From Botryosphaeria dothidea (taxonomy: Eukaryota; Ascomycota; Dothideomycetes; Botryosphaeriales; Botryosphaeriaceae), in the NCBI GenBank assembly GCA_011503125.2, contig WWBZ02000001.1:5146001-5210000 (forward strand): 64,000 nucleotides of DNA, written 5' to 3'. The notes under the pieces are model-generated. The model was given only the letters and a program-made list of their open reading frames with translations, was not told where the DNA came from and did not search any database. Below are positions 11,801 to 20,931 of the stretch, in pieces. Numbering within the stretch: the first letter of the stretch is position 1; each line of letters starts with the position of its first letter. Made by a program: the position numbers and the translations under genes.

Positions 11801-14716
11801 ATCCACCAGGTCAGCCAGCGTCGGGGTTTCGTTTACTACATGTCGAGAAGAGCTGTCAAATTCATCCTCGACATTGTAGAAGAACAGAACAAGTCCAAGG
11901 AGCCACCGGACACGCCCGAAACGCGACCACGCACGACATCTACGCCGCTATCGCCCCAAGCCGACGATGATACGGATGTTAGGGACCGCATTCAACAGCT
12001 TCTGGAAGATGGCAAGAAATTCGTCAATGCAAACGACCCGGAGATGGCCAATGACGAGAGCCGAAAAGCGAACGCAGACAATGCCAATGAGGATATTGCC
12101 CAAGAGTTCACGGCACAGAATGCGTACCACGTCCGTCTCATTGCGCCACAAATTCAGTTGCAAAGTGAAAAGAACCCTAAGTCAGCCGTGCTGGTGACTG
12201 CAAAGGGCATGCAGCTTAAGGTTATTGAAGTCATGGACAAGGACAGAGTCGAGGACGACGTCAGCGGCCTGGTCCAACGCCGCTTCTCCGCCGCTATGGA
12301 TAGCTTGCAGATATTCGTCACAAGCACGAAGACGTTCTCTACCGAATACCTGCACATGTACTCTGGGAATCGCTATGGAGCCGCTGCGGGAACCTCTTGG
12401 CCACCGTGGGTGCCATTCGAGGTCATGTTCGAATTTGACACCAATCCCTATGGTTTCTCGAGGGTGGTACAGAGGACTTCGGCAAGTCTAAGATACGACA
12501 AGTACAACACGCTTCGTCTCAAGTACAATGACGACATCAGCGGCGACGACAATGCCCACGCGCATTGCCCTGACAGTACGGAAAGCCGTATCGATCACCT
12601 CTGGGTCGAGTTTCCTCATGTCCGTGCTGTCTGCGACTCGATGCAGTATTACGCCATGTACATCATTGTTTTGGATCTGCTTCTCTACAGCGAACCTCTT
12701 GAGAGGCAACGCAGTGAGAAGCTGGAGAAGATCATGCTCGCATCCGACTTCAGTGATCTCAACGGTGCGCCAGAGCTCGTCGTTTCTCTCCAAGAACGGA
12801 TCCACCAGCTTGAGGAAATCAAGACTCGCTTCCAGATTCACGAACAGTATCTCGACAGAGAGGGCTGGAAGAACCGCATTGAGCTGGAAAGGACAATCGC
12901 TGAGAACGAAGAGGAGCTGTTTTTCATGATGAAGGCAATTACCACTTCTCAGCGAAAAAGCGAGGACCGTACCGCGGAGGCGGCGCAAGCCACAGGATTG
13001 CTTCGGTACCTCATCACCGCATCCGAGATCGTATGGCATCTGGTCCGTGAAGGAAACGAGTCTCTCGCCGAGTTCCAGCTTGGGAATGCCTCGTTCGACC
13101 GTACAGACAATAGCGATGGATCCAACCTCAACTCAATGGAGATTGAGCGCATCCACGGATTGAACTTGCTGCCGGACGCAATTTATCCAGAGATGATCGC
13201 GCCGTACTTGGACGAGAAGGGATCCTTCGTTGAGGGCAGAGACACCAAAATGCTCCGTGTCCATTGGTACATGCTCGAAGCCATCGCTGGTATTCCGGTC
13301 ATGGACCACTTCGAGGTCAACCTTTTCCCGCTCAAGGTCCAGCTTGAACGTGTGATTGGCAAGAAGCTGTTCGAGTACATTTTCCCCGGTGTTGGATCTG
13401 ACGCTTTCGAAAATGGTGGTTTCTCGCCGTTTATGGTCAAGCATGCTCTTCCCGCGCAAGGCGAAGCGAACGATGGCGCAGATGGCGGCGAAGGGGAGTC
13501 ACCGGTTGGACAGGCCTCGCCAGAGGTGGTCTCGAGCACTCACTCTCAGCGTGCTTCTATCGACGGGTCAGGACCTGGCGCTTTGGAATTGCGGCTGCAG
13601 CCAACCCTTACGCTTCCCGACCAAGCACGACCTAAATCTTCGTCTGGTTTATCAGCTCGGAAGGGCACTGCCGGTGGCCTTGACTTCAGCTCGTTCCGGA
13701 TGTTTGACTCGTCCAGCCGTACTGGCACGAGCTTGTTCAGGAACTTGCATACTTCTGCTGGTCCGAAGGATACCTCAGATACTTTGACAATCGCCAGCGC
13801 GCGGCCCTCGAGTCGTCGCTCTTCTGCCACAAAGCTGAGTGGCATGGGTGACGAGAAGTCCAAGAACCGTTTCGCAATGGCGCGCGCACCGAGCTCCACA
13901 AGAAAAGAGAAGTCGCAGGCAGATGACATCAACCAGATGATGAACCGCGCGTCAAACTACATGACGTTCGCCTACATCAAAATTCCCAGCATGGTTCTCT
14001 GTCTCAGCTACAAAGGCAAGGGCAACCGCAACGTTGAGGATATCCACGATCTCGTGTTCCGCATGCCAACCATTGAGTACCGTAACAAAACCTGGTCGAA
14101 CCTGGATCTCGCACTCGCACTTAAGAAGGACGTCATCCGTGCACTCATCTCTCACACGGGTGCCATTCTCAACAACAAGTTCTCGCATCACCGGCCCAAG
14201 GACAAGAGCCGCTTCAAGCAGATCACCAATCCGTCCATCCTGCTTAACACCAGCGGTGACGTGTCGACAACGACGAGCGACAAGGATAGCTCTCGCGACC
14301 GCAGTCCAGCGGAGACGACATCCACGGCCGATGAACCCCGCCGCAGCTTCACGTCTGGCCGCGATAGCCAACTCAGTCACGCGGACTCGTGGAGTTCCAG
14401 TGCTCGCAGCGTCACCGGCACGACTTGGACCGGAGGGTCTGGTGGCAATATGACCGGAGGCAGTGCGATCGTGGAGGAGTCAGTCACCTTTGCGGATGAG
14501 ATCTCGCAAGTTGATGATAGAGATACCGCAAGTATCAGACACGCGCCGAACTCGCTGCATCGTGCTATTACGGCAATGAGCTACCGTTCGCGCGACAAGG
14601 AACCTATGGAAGAGTCGGAAGAGAGCAATCGCATGAAGAGCAGGCTGCTCTTGGGGAAGAAGTTTGTGAAGTCGCTAGGCCAGCATGGGGGAGGAAGTCC
14701 TTCGTCTAGCAAATAA
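5849..14716 (+). CDS. FMP27: Fmp27/BLTP2-type bridge-like lipid transfer protein
   Basis: A single uninterrupted frame of 2955 codons. Residues 1-35 form a hydrophobic membrane anchor (FLSGLLVLLYLSTFVVFALL), followed by GWYGLRRISYSPKDGIRLDV, the conserved start of the Fmp27/SABRE/Hobbit/KIAA0100 family. Three signatures of fungal Fmp27 appear in order: a GFWDK segment near residue 1390 (EKVGFWDKIRLSFHSKINI), the SW segment near 1597 (FSHFYSWWSLFSGAM), and WPPW near 2183 (SWPPWVPFEVMFEF). The length fits full-length homologues of about 2600-3000 residues. Family members form long hydrophobic-groove rods anchored in the ER that carry lipids at ER-plasma membrane contacts; the yeast protein was first catalogued as mitochondrial. 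The C-terminal 500 residues are serine-rich and probably disordered. The ATG at 5849 is preferred over the out-of-frame ATG at 5826. No truncation is seen. Confidence 0.95.
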   Translation: MATTLSFLSGLLVLLYLSTFVVFALLRIVTGISIQRLGWYGLRRISYSPKDGIRLDVRGLRISLHRPTFAQPTYVSVVLEELKVSVDLNKLGASTAKSPSTKPQANGSLAHEKGGRTTSEGSKGEFKKGHKRSRTWQKLTETKERIKRLHRKLDWIRLFDVVATSTSLVIQDVGSVQVAQFTAAVDTRRKMVDRSRLFQHRRAKSEHQSPAEWIFTVRNILFSPEGQESTEILDHLTLNVHGLLYKELDGLRDASIALKLGRLNVPYDDIHTCLERVKEKKKEDPNADNLGADEGYTFNDVMEELERPGSREEEIVQTVSDSKEFVSSILRGIQEIQFAVSFFGLTKRIRDGSTKESPVFLNMSMKEFGFDLLRLDPRSPAHLMYFSPHDIAHQALIAAIAISVGIDHGQDHPERLLYIPMATMTLKTTLPSKTIQIDRERDATERNTNILFANFVVTSPSLDLDPRHLPLILALLQRSDRKNKPGQSPHTKRHVASRLLPKANVKFSVHEPVIRVTLPPMEPDKKDSDEFDLLISNMSSLSLDVESSHSAGGDLHYSLASFFRMASHELYYQTASGEKHNLLVTEATEVKVQLDASPEVSVVIGLNFETFNIFMVRPEISEGVRQIVAQLRTYEASKAGKSSSKNKPNFLRRLPKWLAHLQVQGTDFNVEVAGIDHDVSEHSRGCALHLDSWTAEYKADKTEDTGSRISRRRATSRTVPTESQLRATSPSSPPPSPGPRKRKLTETDGRRLAVHVAGLEGFVIESSDSREEESFLKLPRFEVAFTTSTDIQGPVFHINSFAQSLFVHYSLYRHFAIGVATMVLRRAFVRQYADRNFATPTPAAPRTHQRHLTVPDAEAADTVTTTPTTPSKPEIITLDFRVAFVQAKATMPGDPPLMLQIQGFDAGRHRWASPFARAKLLRLYTEAPGLKKIWARMVSIKGLRVDLRSQRRKYGTTVTEEKSIDVVTDAVRIGVPHQLVVHHVFDNITNTIKTVEQLHHRFRTQSNEYVLDKPPEGPKKVPRISIRSQAVLFEIEEGGFEWKLGTIFRLGMLEQRQRLAREEAFEIKARKLAESDRRRGNTSHRARSVHPRGRSSQRRGTAEGEKRSMSADREPRITSPQERGRRMRYDVDGTAELDDTARVHIEQAREKLNRLHAQSWKKRIDQGMNFTNSAVRDIRSMFWGIDDMPEDTVEQTESILAIPQRPALMAFLVSDLNFIIDKPSFPISEYPAYLNRIGKGMPVDMQYSLLIPMNVQINLGEARLTLRDYPLPFIHVPAIRVGQSARLPSLSLKTDFVIAEEYRDKESSRLVDVEVVPPEISESGEKSGGFTVSVRRTIAPVKTYSDMRVEVNTSYPTRITWGTSYQPAIQDMMQVIEGFTKAAMDPSEKVGFWDKIRLSFHSKINIAWKGDGDVHLILKGSRDPYKVTGDGAGFTMCWRDNVRLNIGQEDDQKRLITVDSGVCILAVPDLSHYARMVEQEESDSESVISGSSFKHGASFRKTVMKLSGNVRWLVGLMFEREEDGKRSFDFEPHYNVILKHPDYAKPSGGKDYDAFRGFRSHHIHMSLGISAPHDRDWSVANTKASPNYNSVHLTPRFFSHFYSWWSLFSGAMALPVRQGPLWPGVEKSGKKFGRHLATLKFSILLSPLYMSHIYKHKDPDDYGKSVVSATGLKVRLDSFMLDIHQRREEFRTSAQSANKPATTTGMRINQVQLDFISADIRAISATINGTEQSDIEEATEDTLASYQNQDDPQVDLSKFTIPDNDLTWVDMDDFVELDWILPSESNPETKILPLAFAPRFTYFRQTDHQDNISGDPHRSSQFGNEPTHYCVMSKQNDPRRVQCNLISERLKKVLEQIEQSQRDIGEQQLRILRSTSDDDWELEERLSVYQHHHEMLKRKRDILQSMYSSLVHRLERDDPSAAPRIETEDQYLEAPEIYDATDKETRGLDSTPLADYISDFNNRFVIHNAQVKWNNALRNIILRYIHQVSQRRGFVYYMSRRAVKFILDIVEEQNKSKEPPDTPETRPRTTSTPLSPQADDDTDVRDRIQQLLEDGKKFVNANDPEMANDESRKANADNANEDIAQEFTAQNAYHVRLIAPQIQLQSEKNPKSAVLVTAKGMQLKVIEVMDKDRVEDDVSGLVQRRFSAAMDSLQIFVTSTKTFSTEYLHMYSGNRYGAAAGTSWPPWVPFEVMFEFDTNPYGFSRVVQRTSASLRYDKYNTLRLKYNDDISGDDNAHAHCPDSTESRIDHLWVEFPHVRAVCDSMQYYAMYIIVLDLLLYSEPLERQRSEKLEKIMLASDFSDLNGAPELVVSLQERIHQLEEIKTRFQIHEQYLDREGWKNRIELERTIAENEEELFFMMKAITTSQRKSEDRTAEAAQATGLLRYLITASEIVWHLVREGNESLAEFQLGNASFDRTDNSDGSNLNSMEIERIHGLNLLPDAIYPEMIAPYLDEKGSFVEGRDTKMLRVHWYMLEAIAGIPVMDHFEVNLFPLKVQLERVIGKKLFEYIFPGVGSDAFENGGFSPFMVKHALPAQGEANDGADGGEGESPVGQASPEVVSSTHSQRASIDGSGPGALELRLQPTLTLPDQARPKSSSGLSARKGTAGGLDFSSFRMFDSSSRTGTSLFRNLHTSAGPKDTSDTLTIASARPSSRRSSATKLSGMGDEKSKNRFAMARAPSSTRKEKSQADDINQMMNRASNYMTFAYIKIPSMVLCLSYKGKGNRNVEDIHDLVFRMPTIEYRNKTWSNLDLALALKKDVIRALISHTGAILNNKFSHHRPKDKSRFKQITNPSILLNTSGDVSTTTSDKDSSRDRSPAETTSTADEPRRSFTSGRDSQLSHADSWSSSARSVTGTTWTGGSGGNMTGGSAIVEESVTFADEISQVDDRDTASIRHAPNSLHRAITAMSYRSRDKEPMEESEESNRMKSRLLLGKKFVKSLGQHGGGSPSSSK

Positions 14717-16332
14717 GCGCGCCCTGTTTAGTGTTGCTTGTACAGGAGTATTGATGGACCTTGGAGGTTTATTGTCTAATTTCGTCTTTCCCCCCCTCTC
14801 TTCTACACCACTGTCGTTTTCTCTTCTTGTTGCACATCTTGCTTGTTTATTTTTTTATCCTAGCATTTCAGCGGCGTTTTTTTCTCAATCCCTTTGGGTG
14901 CATAAAAAGAGGGGTTGTTGCAAGGAGGCGGGATTCAATCCTCGTTTATAGACAGGTTACCAGGGGTGCTTAAAGGCGAGGCGAAGGATATCATGGGAGC
15001 ATGTCATGTATACACACACTTCTTTGGATCCGTGTGGCGCACAGCTGGAAAACGTGTGTGGAATCTTTGGATTCACACGAGAGGCCTGTTCTTTTTTTGC
15101 TGTCAGAGAAAGCTGGGAGAGAGGAAGACTAGGGAGTATAGTAAGGAGAAGAAGCTCGCTGTAAGAAATGGAGAGGATTTCATAGTAGCCGTTGTGCTTC
15201 GGATGGATGTGATTACGCCCTGACGCTGCTGCAATTTTTCACTGACTCGCTGTCTTTTAGAATGTGCATGGAGAAGGGATGTGAACGGAGCACCCGACGA
15301 ATTAGGATGCTCCGCAAGCGCCAGCCGAGAATGGCTCACCTTCCTTTTACGGCAACGGAGGGAAAAGACGCCATTACACCCGTCCGCAAGCTATTCTCGC
15401 CGAATTGTGTAGAATTTAACAACCTTCTCGAAATTCTCCCGTCGTCTACTGCTGGTAAAACCAATAGGTAGATCGCCATCGGGCAGCCAGTTCCCAACTG
15501 AAAGCATCCACCATGATCACCACCTCAGCAAGCCCCACATTTAGCTGGAGAAATACGGTCACGATGTCACACACTCTCTATAAATGGCTTAGAAATGTTT
15601 TTTTCATAGTATGCAACACGCACAGCTACATTATCTGAACATAATCCCAATAGTTGGCCGCAAATTATGAGGTCAACTTTCCACTGATTCCATTACTCAG
15701 TCTCCATGTCCTGCCACTGAAACCAGTTGCATGATTTACCGCCAGAAATTCCAGAAGACATGTAGATCGGATGCCTATCGAGCCCAGAGATCTGCTCAGA
15801 TACCTGTGTTCTGAGGGACTGGCGGCAAAAAGAACGCTCACGAGCGGAGACTCCGTGGGTTTAGGCGAAGATCCGCCACATGGCGCCGAGGCGAGGGCAT
15901 CTCCAAGGAAAGTACCAAGCATTTCGGAAGTGATGGTCGTTATAGCTGTGATGAAACGCCTTTTCCGTCCTCGGCGACATGGGTGTGGGGGGGGGGGGCT
16001 GGTAGGAAGGGCGATTTGCTGCGGCGCAGCAACCCATCTTAGGAACGTCTCGCTGTGCCGCAGCGCTTGGATAGCGGCGCTTAATTTTTCATCACCTCAC
16101 AATCCTCAGTCCCTCGGATACTTAAGCGATGCGGTTTCATGCTGGACCTCGTTTCCAATTCATTGCCTTTTAGTCCTTTTTTGCAATTTCTCTTTAACCT
16201 GCCCTGGTTCAGGCATTTCTTGGGCCTCTCTCTCAAGTCATTCGCTAGCGGGACTAGCAGTGGGCTGCTCACCACAACACTCTTTTTTCTAAAGGCCTTA
16301 AAGAATATCCCGAGTCTACAGTCTTTTCCAAA
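14717..16332. other. Intergenic region between Fmp27 and LPMO genes
   Basis: AT-richer sequence with T-rich tracts downstream of the Fmp27 stop and a 12-G run at 15987-15998. Frames here (for example 15771-16292) have no recognisable motif and cross the homopolymer. The last 200 bp is T/C-rich and is probably the promoter and leader of the gene at 16333. Confidence 0.45.
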
Positions 16333-17544
16333 ATGACTTGTCGCACCCTCGCTTGCAGTATCTTGGCCTTGTATGCAGCCAGCGCCGTCCGCGCACACAT
16401 CGTTTTGCAAGAACCGACGCCCTACTTTGCCACCAAGCTGGGCGAGTTCAACGGTCCTCTTCCAGATGCGGCATCCTACCCGTGCATGTGGCCGACCTGG
16501 AGCGGGGAGCTGAATTCGCAAGGCAATCAACCGGAACGGACTGAGATCAAGGTCGGTGCGGAGAACACGGTCAAGTTTAAGGGGACGGCAGTCCACAACG
16601 GCGGCGGATGCCAGTTCAGCATCACCACCGACCAGACCCCCCAGAGGAATTCGACCTTCAAAGTCTTCTACTCCATCGAAGGTGGTTGTCCCGGAATGGA
16701 CAGCGCGGTCAGGGACTTCCGGTATACTCTGCCAGACTCGATCCCGAGCGGCGACGCCATCTTTGCCTGGTCGTGGTTCCCTGTCTCGAGCGGCGCCAAG
16801 GAGATGTACATGAACTGCGCGCCCATCAAGGTCACCGGCGGTGCAAACGACGACACCGAGTTTAGCAAATTGCCCGATCTGTTCATCGCAAACTTGGCCG
16901 GCGACGACGAGTTCACGTGCCAGACTCAGGACAGCAGAGTAGTGGAATTCCCCGATCCAGGCGACCTCTTCCTCAACAAGGCGGAACTCAAGAACGGAGA
17001 CCTTCTGGGAGCCCTGGCAGCCCCTACGGATAAGAATACCGGTGGCTCATGCGGCGAGGCCGGAGCAACGACATTAGCGACGCCGGGCCAAGCTGAAGGC
17101 GCGAGTACGGCGGCTCCAGTCTCGGCCGCGTTATCGACTCCTGCTGCCGGCTTCGTAGAGGCTTCTGTGGCTTCTTCCGTCGCAGAAGCACCTGAGGCCA
17201 CGCCGACGACGTTGCTCACAGCATCCGCCCCTGACGCCACCGCAGCTGGTGTTGCTGCGGCCGAGCCGGCCGTCGCCAGTCCGGAGGTCGCAGCAGCTGA
17301 TGGCAGCTCGAATAGCACGTGCGGATCGGCAAACAGCGGCGACCTCGTCTGCAACGGCACGTCCCAATTCGGCATTTGCAACTGGGGCAAGGTCGTGTGG
17401 CAGCAAGTTGCTGCTGGAACAATGTGCGAGGATGGAGCAATCAAGGCGTCGAAGAAGGCCCGGGCAGCGGTGGAGGTCAGGGAGAGACGCTCGCATATGC
17501 ATTCGCATAGACGGTTGTCCGGACGGCGCCAGTTTCGCAGCTGA
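16333..17544 (+). CDS. AA11-type lytic polysaccharide monooxygenase with C-terminal X278-like domain
   Basis: A 403-codon frame without introns. Residues 1-21 are a signal peptide ending SAVRA, so the mature protein starts with His22 (HIVLQEPTP), the copper-brace histidine of LPMOs. The second copper histidine is His88 in TAVHNGGGCQFS. The following blocks (FYSIEGGCPG, FAWSWFPVSSGAKEMYMNCAPI) match the AA11 family, which oxidatively cleaves crystalline chitin outside the cell. An Ala/Pro/Thr-rich linker spans about residues 240-325. A small cysteine-containing module follows (CGSANSGDLVCNG, ICNWGKVVWQQVAAGTMC), resembling the X278 module found after fungal AA11 domains. A basic tail follows, with no obvious GPI signal. 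Substrate and module name are from family knowledge. Confidence 0.88.
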   Translation: MTCRTLACSILALYAASAVRAHIVLQEPTPYFATKLGEFNGPLPDAASYPCMWPTWSGELNSQGNQPERTEIKVGAENTVKFKGTAVHNGGGCQFSITTDQTPQRNSTFKVFYSIEGGCPGMDSAVRDFRYTLPDSIPSGDAIFAWSWFPVSSGAKEMYMNCAPIKVTGGANDDTEFSKLPDLFIANLAGDDEFTCQTQDSRVVEFPDPGDLFLNKAELKNGDLLGALAAPTDKNTGGSCGEAGATTLATPGQAEGASTAAPVSAALSTPAAGFVEASVASSVAEAPEATPTTLLTASAPDATAAGVAAAEPAVASPEVAAADGSSNSTCGSANSGDLVCNGTSQFGICNWGKVVWQQVAAGTMCEDGAIKASKKARAAVEVRERRSHMHSHRRLSGRRQFRS

Positions 17545-18540
17545 TGTCTCTCTAGGCGACTTGTTGTCTGTCGGCCTTGGCGGTCAATCCTTGTGGTGTA
17601 TCTTCTGTGTTTGAAGCGGTATCTTCCCCTGTTTATCTTTTTCTTCTCTTTTTCTGGAATACAAGCATGTACATGAGAGCAATGAAATGATGATAGATGG
17701 TTTCGAGACGCCTACTGTTGCGAAGAAATGAGGGCCACGAAGCTCAGCCGAGAACAGCTACCATGGCGCTGTGTCCACCGTCAAAAGGAGTACCTGGACA
17801 TAAATGGGCCTGGCGAGGAGCCTTGACTAGTAGAGGAAGATCGACGTCCGGACGACGGGTTCAACTCCTCACTTTCAGTGGCAACAACATGCGAACCCCG
17901 CATCTTCCCTTGAATGCTAAAATTAAGCTTACGTGGAAGAGGATCTTGACGCTCCGCAAGCCCGCCCGGTGACATTTGGCTGCTGCGGGTAAGTCAAACA
18001 CAATGGAAGACAGATTGCAGAAACATGAAGATGGTGATGTTCAAAACGGCGGTCCCATTTAGGCGGTGCATGACGTGAATCCAGGGGATTTTGTTTCAGG
18101 GCGAGGCATAGCTAGGCGAGTCCCTGGCCATAGGGCTGACAGTAGCTCTCACTACTGGAAACTGGTTGCGTCGCGCAGCTGCGGTTGGTGCCCCGGTGGA
18201 GCAGGAGGCCTCGCGGATGGCGCGCGGATGAGAGAACGGAATGGAAGATGCGAAGCAGCGCATCAGCCGGCGAGATGGCGCGATGACACGGCGCTGACCA
18301 AGCCAGTCCCGCGAAACGGCGACCCAACTTCGCACGGGCCGAGGCCGGCGATCCGTCTCAAGTGCCAGGCCATTCGTCTCCGACTCCGACTCATTCTTCT
18401 TCCCCATCCGCTTCCCGACTGCAGTTAATATGTACCAATTGGCCCTCTTCTTCCGTTCTCTTTAGACCTCCGCTCAAGATACCCTTCCGTTTGCACCCAA
18501 TTCATCCCTCACTCTACCGCTTCTTGCCGCCCCGAACACC
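17545..18540. other. Intergenic region upstream of RIB1
   Basis: No supportable gene. The last 120 bp before 18541 is C/T-rich (cctctt, tctttagacc, ttccgtttgc), as expected for a fungal core promoter and leader. No riboswitch-like structure was recognised. Confidence 0.4.
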
Positions 18541-19735
18541 ATGACGGGCAGCTTACCAGCCCACGCTTCGCCCGTCTTCCCTCCGCTCCACACCCCGCAG
18601 ACGGCAGCCGCGGACCGCCCACAGCCCTCGCGCAACGTCTCCGACTTCCAGCTCGACCCGGCGCAAGCCCAGCTCAACGACGCCCTCACAAACAACCACC
18701 ACCACGATGACCACCAACACCCCCCACCACCATCCATCATCTCGCCCGCCTTCACGCCTCCGGCCACGCCGGGCGGGCAGACCACCCCCGCAGCGAGCCG
18801 AGAGCCGGCCGCGGTGCTGGTAGACCACAGCAAGGGCGCACACGACGGCGCAGACCGGCCGGCGCTGGTGGAGACGCTGCCGGACGTGCAGTGCGTGGTG
18901 CGGGCGCGCATCCCGACGACGACGGGGCAGGAGATGTTCCTGCACGTCTACACCAACAACGTCGACAGCAAGGAGCACCTGGCCATCGTCTTCGGCAACA
19001 ACATCCGCTCGCGCTCGCTCGACGCCCCGCGCCCCGGCGAGACCGAGCGCGACCGCATGATCCGCGGCGCCTACGTCGGCCGCCTGTACCCCGGCCGCAC
19101 GAGCAGCCGCGTCGAGCAGCTCAAGCACGAAGAAGGCGTTGGCGCCGCCGCTGACGGGTCGGCGGCGGAGAAGTCCCCGCTCGTGCGCATCCATTCCGAG
19201 TGCTACACCGGCGAGACGGTGTGGAGCGCGCGGTGCGACTGCGGCGAGCAGCTGGACGAGGCCGCGCGCCTGATGAGCCTGCCCAACTCCGGTGGCGGCG
19301 TCATCGTCTACCTGCGCCAGGAGGGCCGCGGTATCGGGCTGGCCGAGAAGCTGAAGGCGTACAATCTGCAGGACCTGGGCAACGACACGTACGAGGCGAA
19401 CCTCCTGCTAAGGCATCCAGCGGATGCGCGGAGCTATGGTCTGGCGACGGCGATGCTCGTTGATCTTGGACTGGGCGGTGACAGGGGTATTAGGCTGCTC
19501 ACCAACAACCCGGACAAGGTGGCTGCCGTTGAAGGCCCCAACAGAGAAGTTGTCGTGACGGAGAGAGTGGCGATGGTTCCTTTGGCATGGAAGAAGGGGC
19601 AGAAAGGTAGTGAAGAGGTGGAGAAGTATCTTTCCACAAAGGTGAGTAGCATCCTCGCCGCCCTTGTTGATCTCAGATACTAATATGCTGTAGATTGAGA
19701 AGTTCAAGCATATGCTCAGCCCTGACCAGACCTAG
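18541..19735 (+). CDS. RIB1: GTP cyclohydrolase II (riboflavin biosynthesis)
   Basis: Two exons, 18541-19641 and 19694-19735, joined across a 52-nt intron (GTGAGT donor, TACTAAT branch site, TAG acceptor), give 380 residues. The enzyme opens GTP to a diaminopyrimidine phosphate, releasing formate and pyrophosphate, the first step of riboflavin synthesis. The zinc site Cys221-Cys232-Cys234 is seen in [17 protein letters not shown]. The catalytic block [20 protein letters not shown] and the C-terminal LTNNPDKV are also intact. The N-terminal 110 residues are Pro/His-rich and not conserved, as in other filamentous fungi. Without splicing the frame ends at 19683; splicing restores the short tail ending LSPDQT. 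It is convergent with the eIF1A gene. Confidence 0.93.
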
Positions 19736-20265
19736 AGGCTAGCGTGCACTGTAAGAAAGGAAGGTGTAAATGATCTCCATTATGAGCATGTGGTGCCATT
19801 GAAAAGCATTTTTGGCTGGCGTTATAGGAGAATTTGGGAAGAAGGCCGGAGGCCTCTTTGTGTAGATTCAATCAGACGAAGAGCGAGCGCGAGCTCTGAT
19901 TTCCCCCCCCCCCTCCCTTCCCTCCCCGGTCACTCTAAAGTATATTTTTCGCTCCGTAAATAATAGCCGAGGACACAGGGGTATATGACGCAAAAAACTT
20001 GAAGATTGAAAATCCACGAGTTGAATTGAGACTTGCCCGGCTGATGGTGCGCCTTTTGTGTGCCAGTCGCACTGACATTACTCCCCCAAAAACAAAAAAC
20101 TCCTTTCTATAATGCCTCCCCAGAAGACCAGCACGAGCGGTCTGCTCCGACTCGCTATTCCCCTGGAAAAACAAAGGCTAATAAAAGGCTCCTAAGCTCC
20201 TGCAGGAAAAAGATCCCGACCAGCAACCGACTCTGAAAGGGAAAGTCACGGAGATAATAGCAAGC
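19736..20265. other. Convergent 3' intergenic region between RIB1 and TIF11
   Basis: Holds the facing 3' ends of two genes. It contains an 11-C run at 19903-19913. No gene or structured element was recognised. Confidence 0.5.
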
Positions 20266-20931
20266 TCATATGTCGTCAATGTCGACATCCTTGATGTTCT
20301 CGTCGTCGCTGCGGTCCTCGTCGAACTCGAAGCCGATGCCACCCTCGTCGCCGTCGGGGCCGTAGGTATCGGTCTCGTTGATCTTGGCCGTCTCGGGCAG
20401 CTCGCCGTAGGCCTTCAGGCTACGTGCCTCGTCGGCGTTGTACTTGAGGATGACGTCGCCCTTCTCGTCCTGGTACTCGCGGAGGGAGAGGAGGATGCTT
20501 TGCGTCGAGGGTGTCAGCATGCGCTCGAGGGCAGAAAAAAAGTCGCTACGGAACGATATTTGAGAACCGTGGTAGCATGGACTCACATGTCGCCCTGGTT
20601 GATCCACACCTTCTTCCTCATCTTGCCGCGAATATGGGCCAGGCGCTTCTCTCCGTCGAAGCACTGGGCCTCAAGGCGGCCGTTGCCGAGCATCTTGACG
20701 ACCTGGGCATACTCCTGGCCCTCTTCCTTGAAGATGAGCTCGCGCTTCTCGTTGTCCTGTTCGCGTGGAGTGTGGTTAGCGCTGTGTTCTGTGCGGCAAC
20801 AGACGCCGAGGGACTCGGGCGCTATGGGGGCAGGAGAGGCGGTGGAGCGGCGCGTTGTGAATAGGCTCGCTCACATTTTCGTTCTTTCCGCGTCTGCGGT
20901 TCTTGCCACCCTTTCCCTTGTTCTTGGGCAT
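20266..20931 (-). CDS. TIF11: Translation initiation factor eIF1A
   Basis: Three minus-strand exons, 20875-20931, 20587-20756 and 20266-20497, encode 152 residues, the usual length of eIF1A. Exon 1 encodes the basic tail [19 protein letters not shown]. Exon 2 carries the OB-fold ([40 protein letters not shown]). Exon 3 carries the rest of the OB-fold and helix ([20 protein letters not shown]) and the acidic C-terminal tail ending DVDIDDI. eIF1A binds the 40S A site and promotes scanning and start-codon selection; the acidic tail contacts eIF5B. The introns use GTGAGC and GTGAGT donors. The acceptor of intron 2 is AAAG, chosen because it preserves the conserved Ile-Ile-Leu at the junction. Splicing in the N-terminal region is typical of fungal eIF1A genes. 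Confidence 0.95.

Noticed and set aside
15771..16292. 173-codon frame upstream of the LPMO gene
   Set aside because: Crosses a 12-G run, has no motif and occupies the likely promoter of the LPMO gene.
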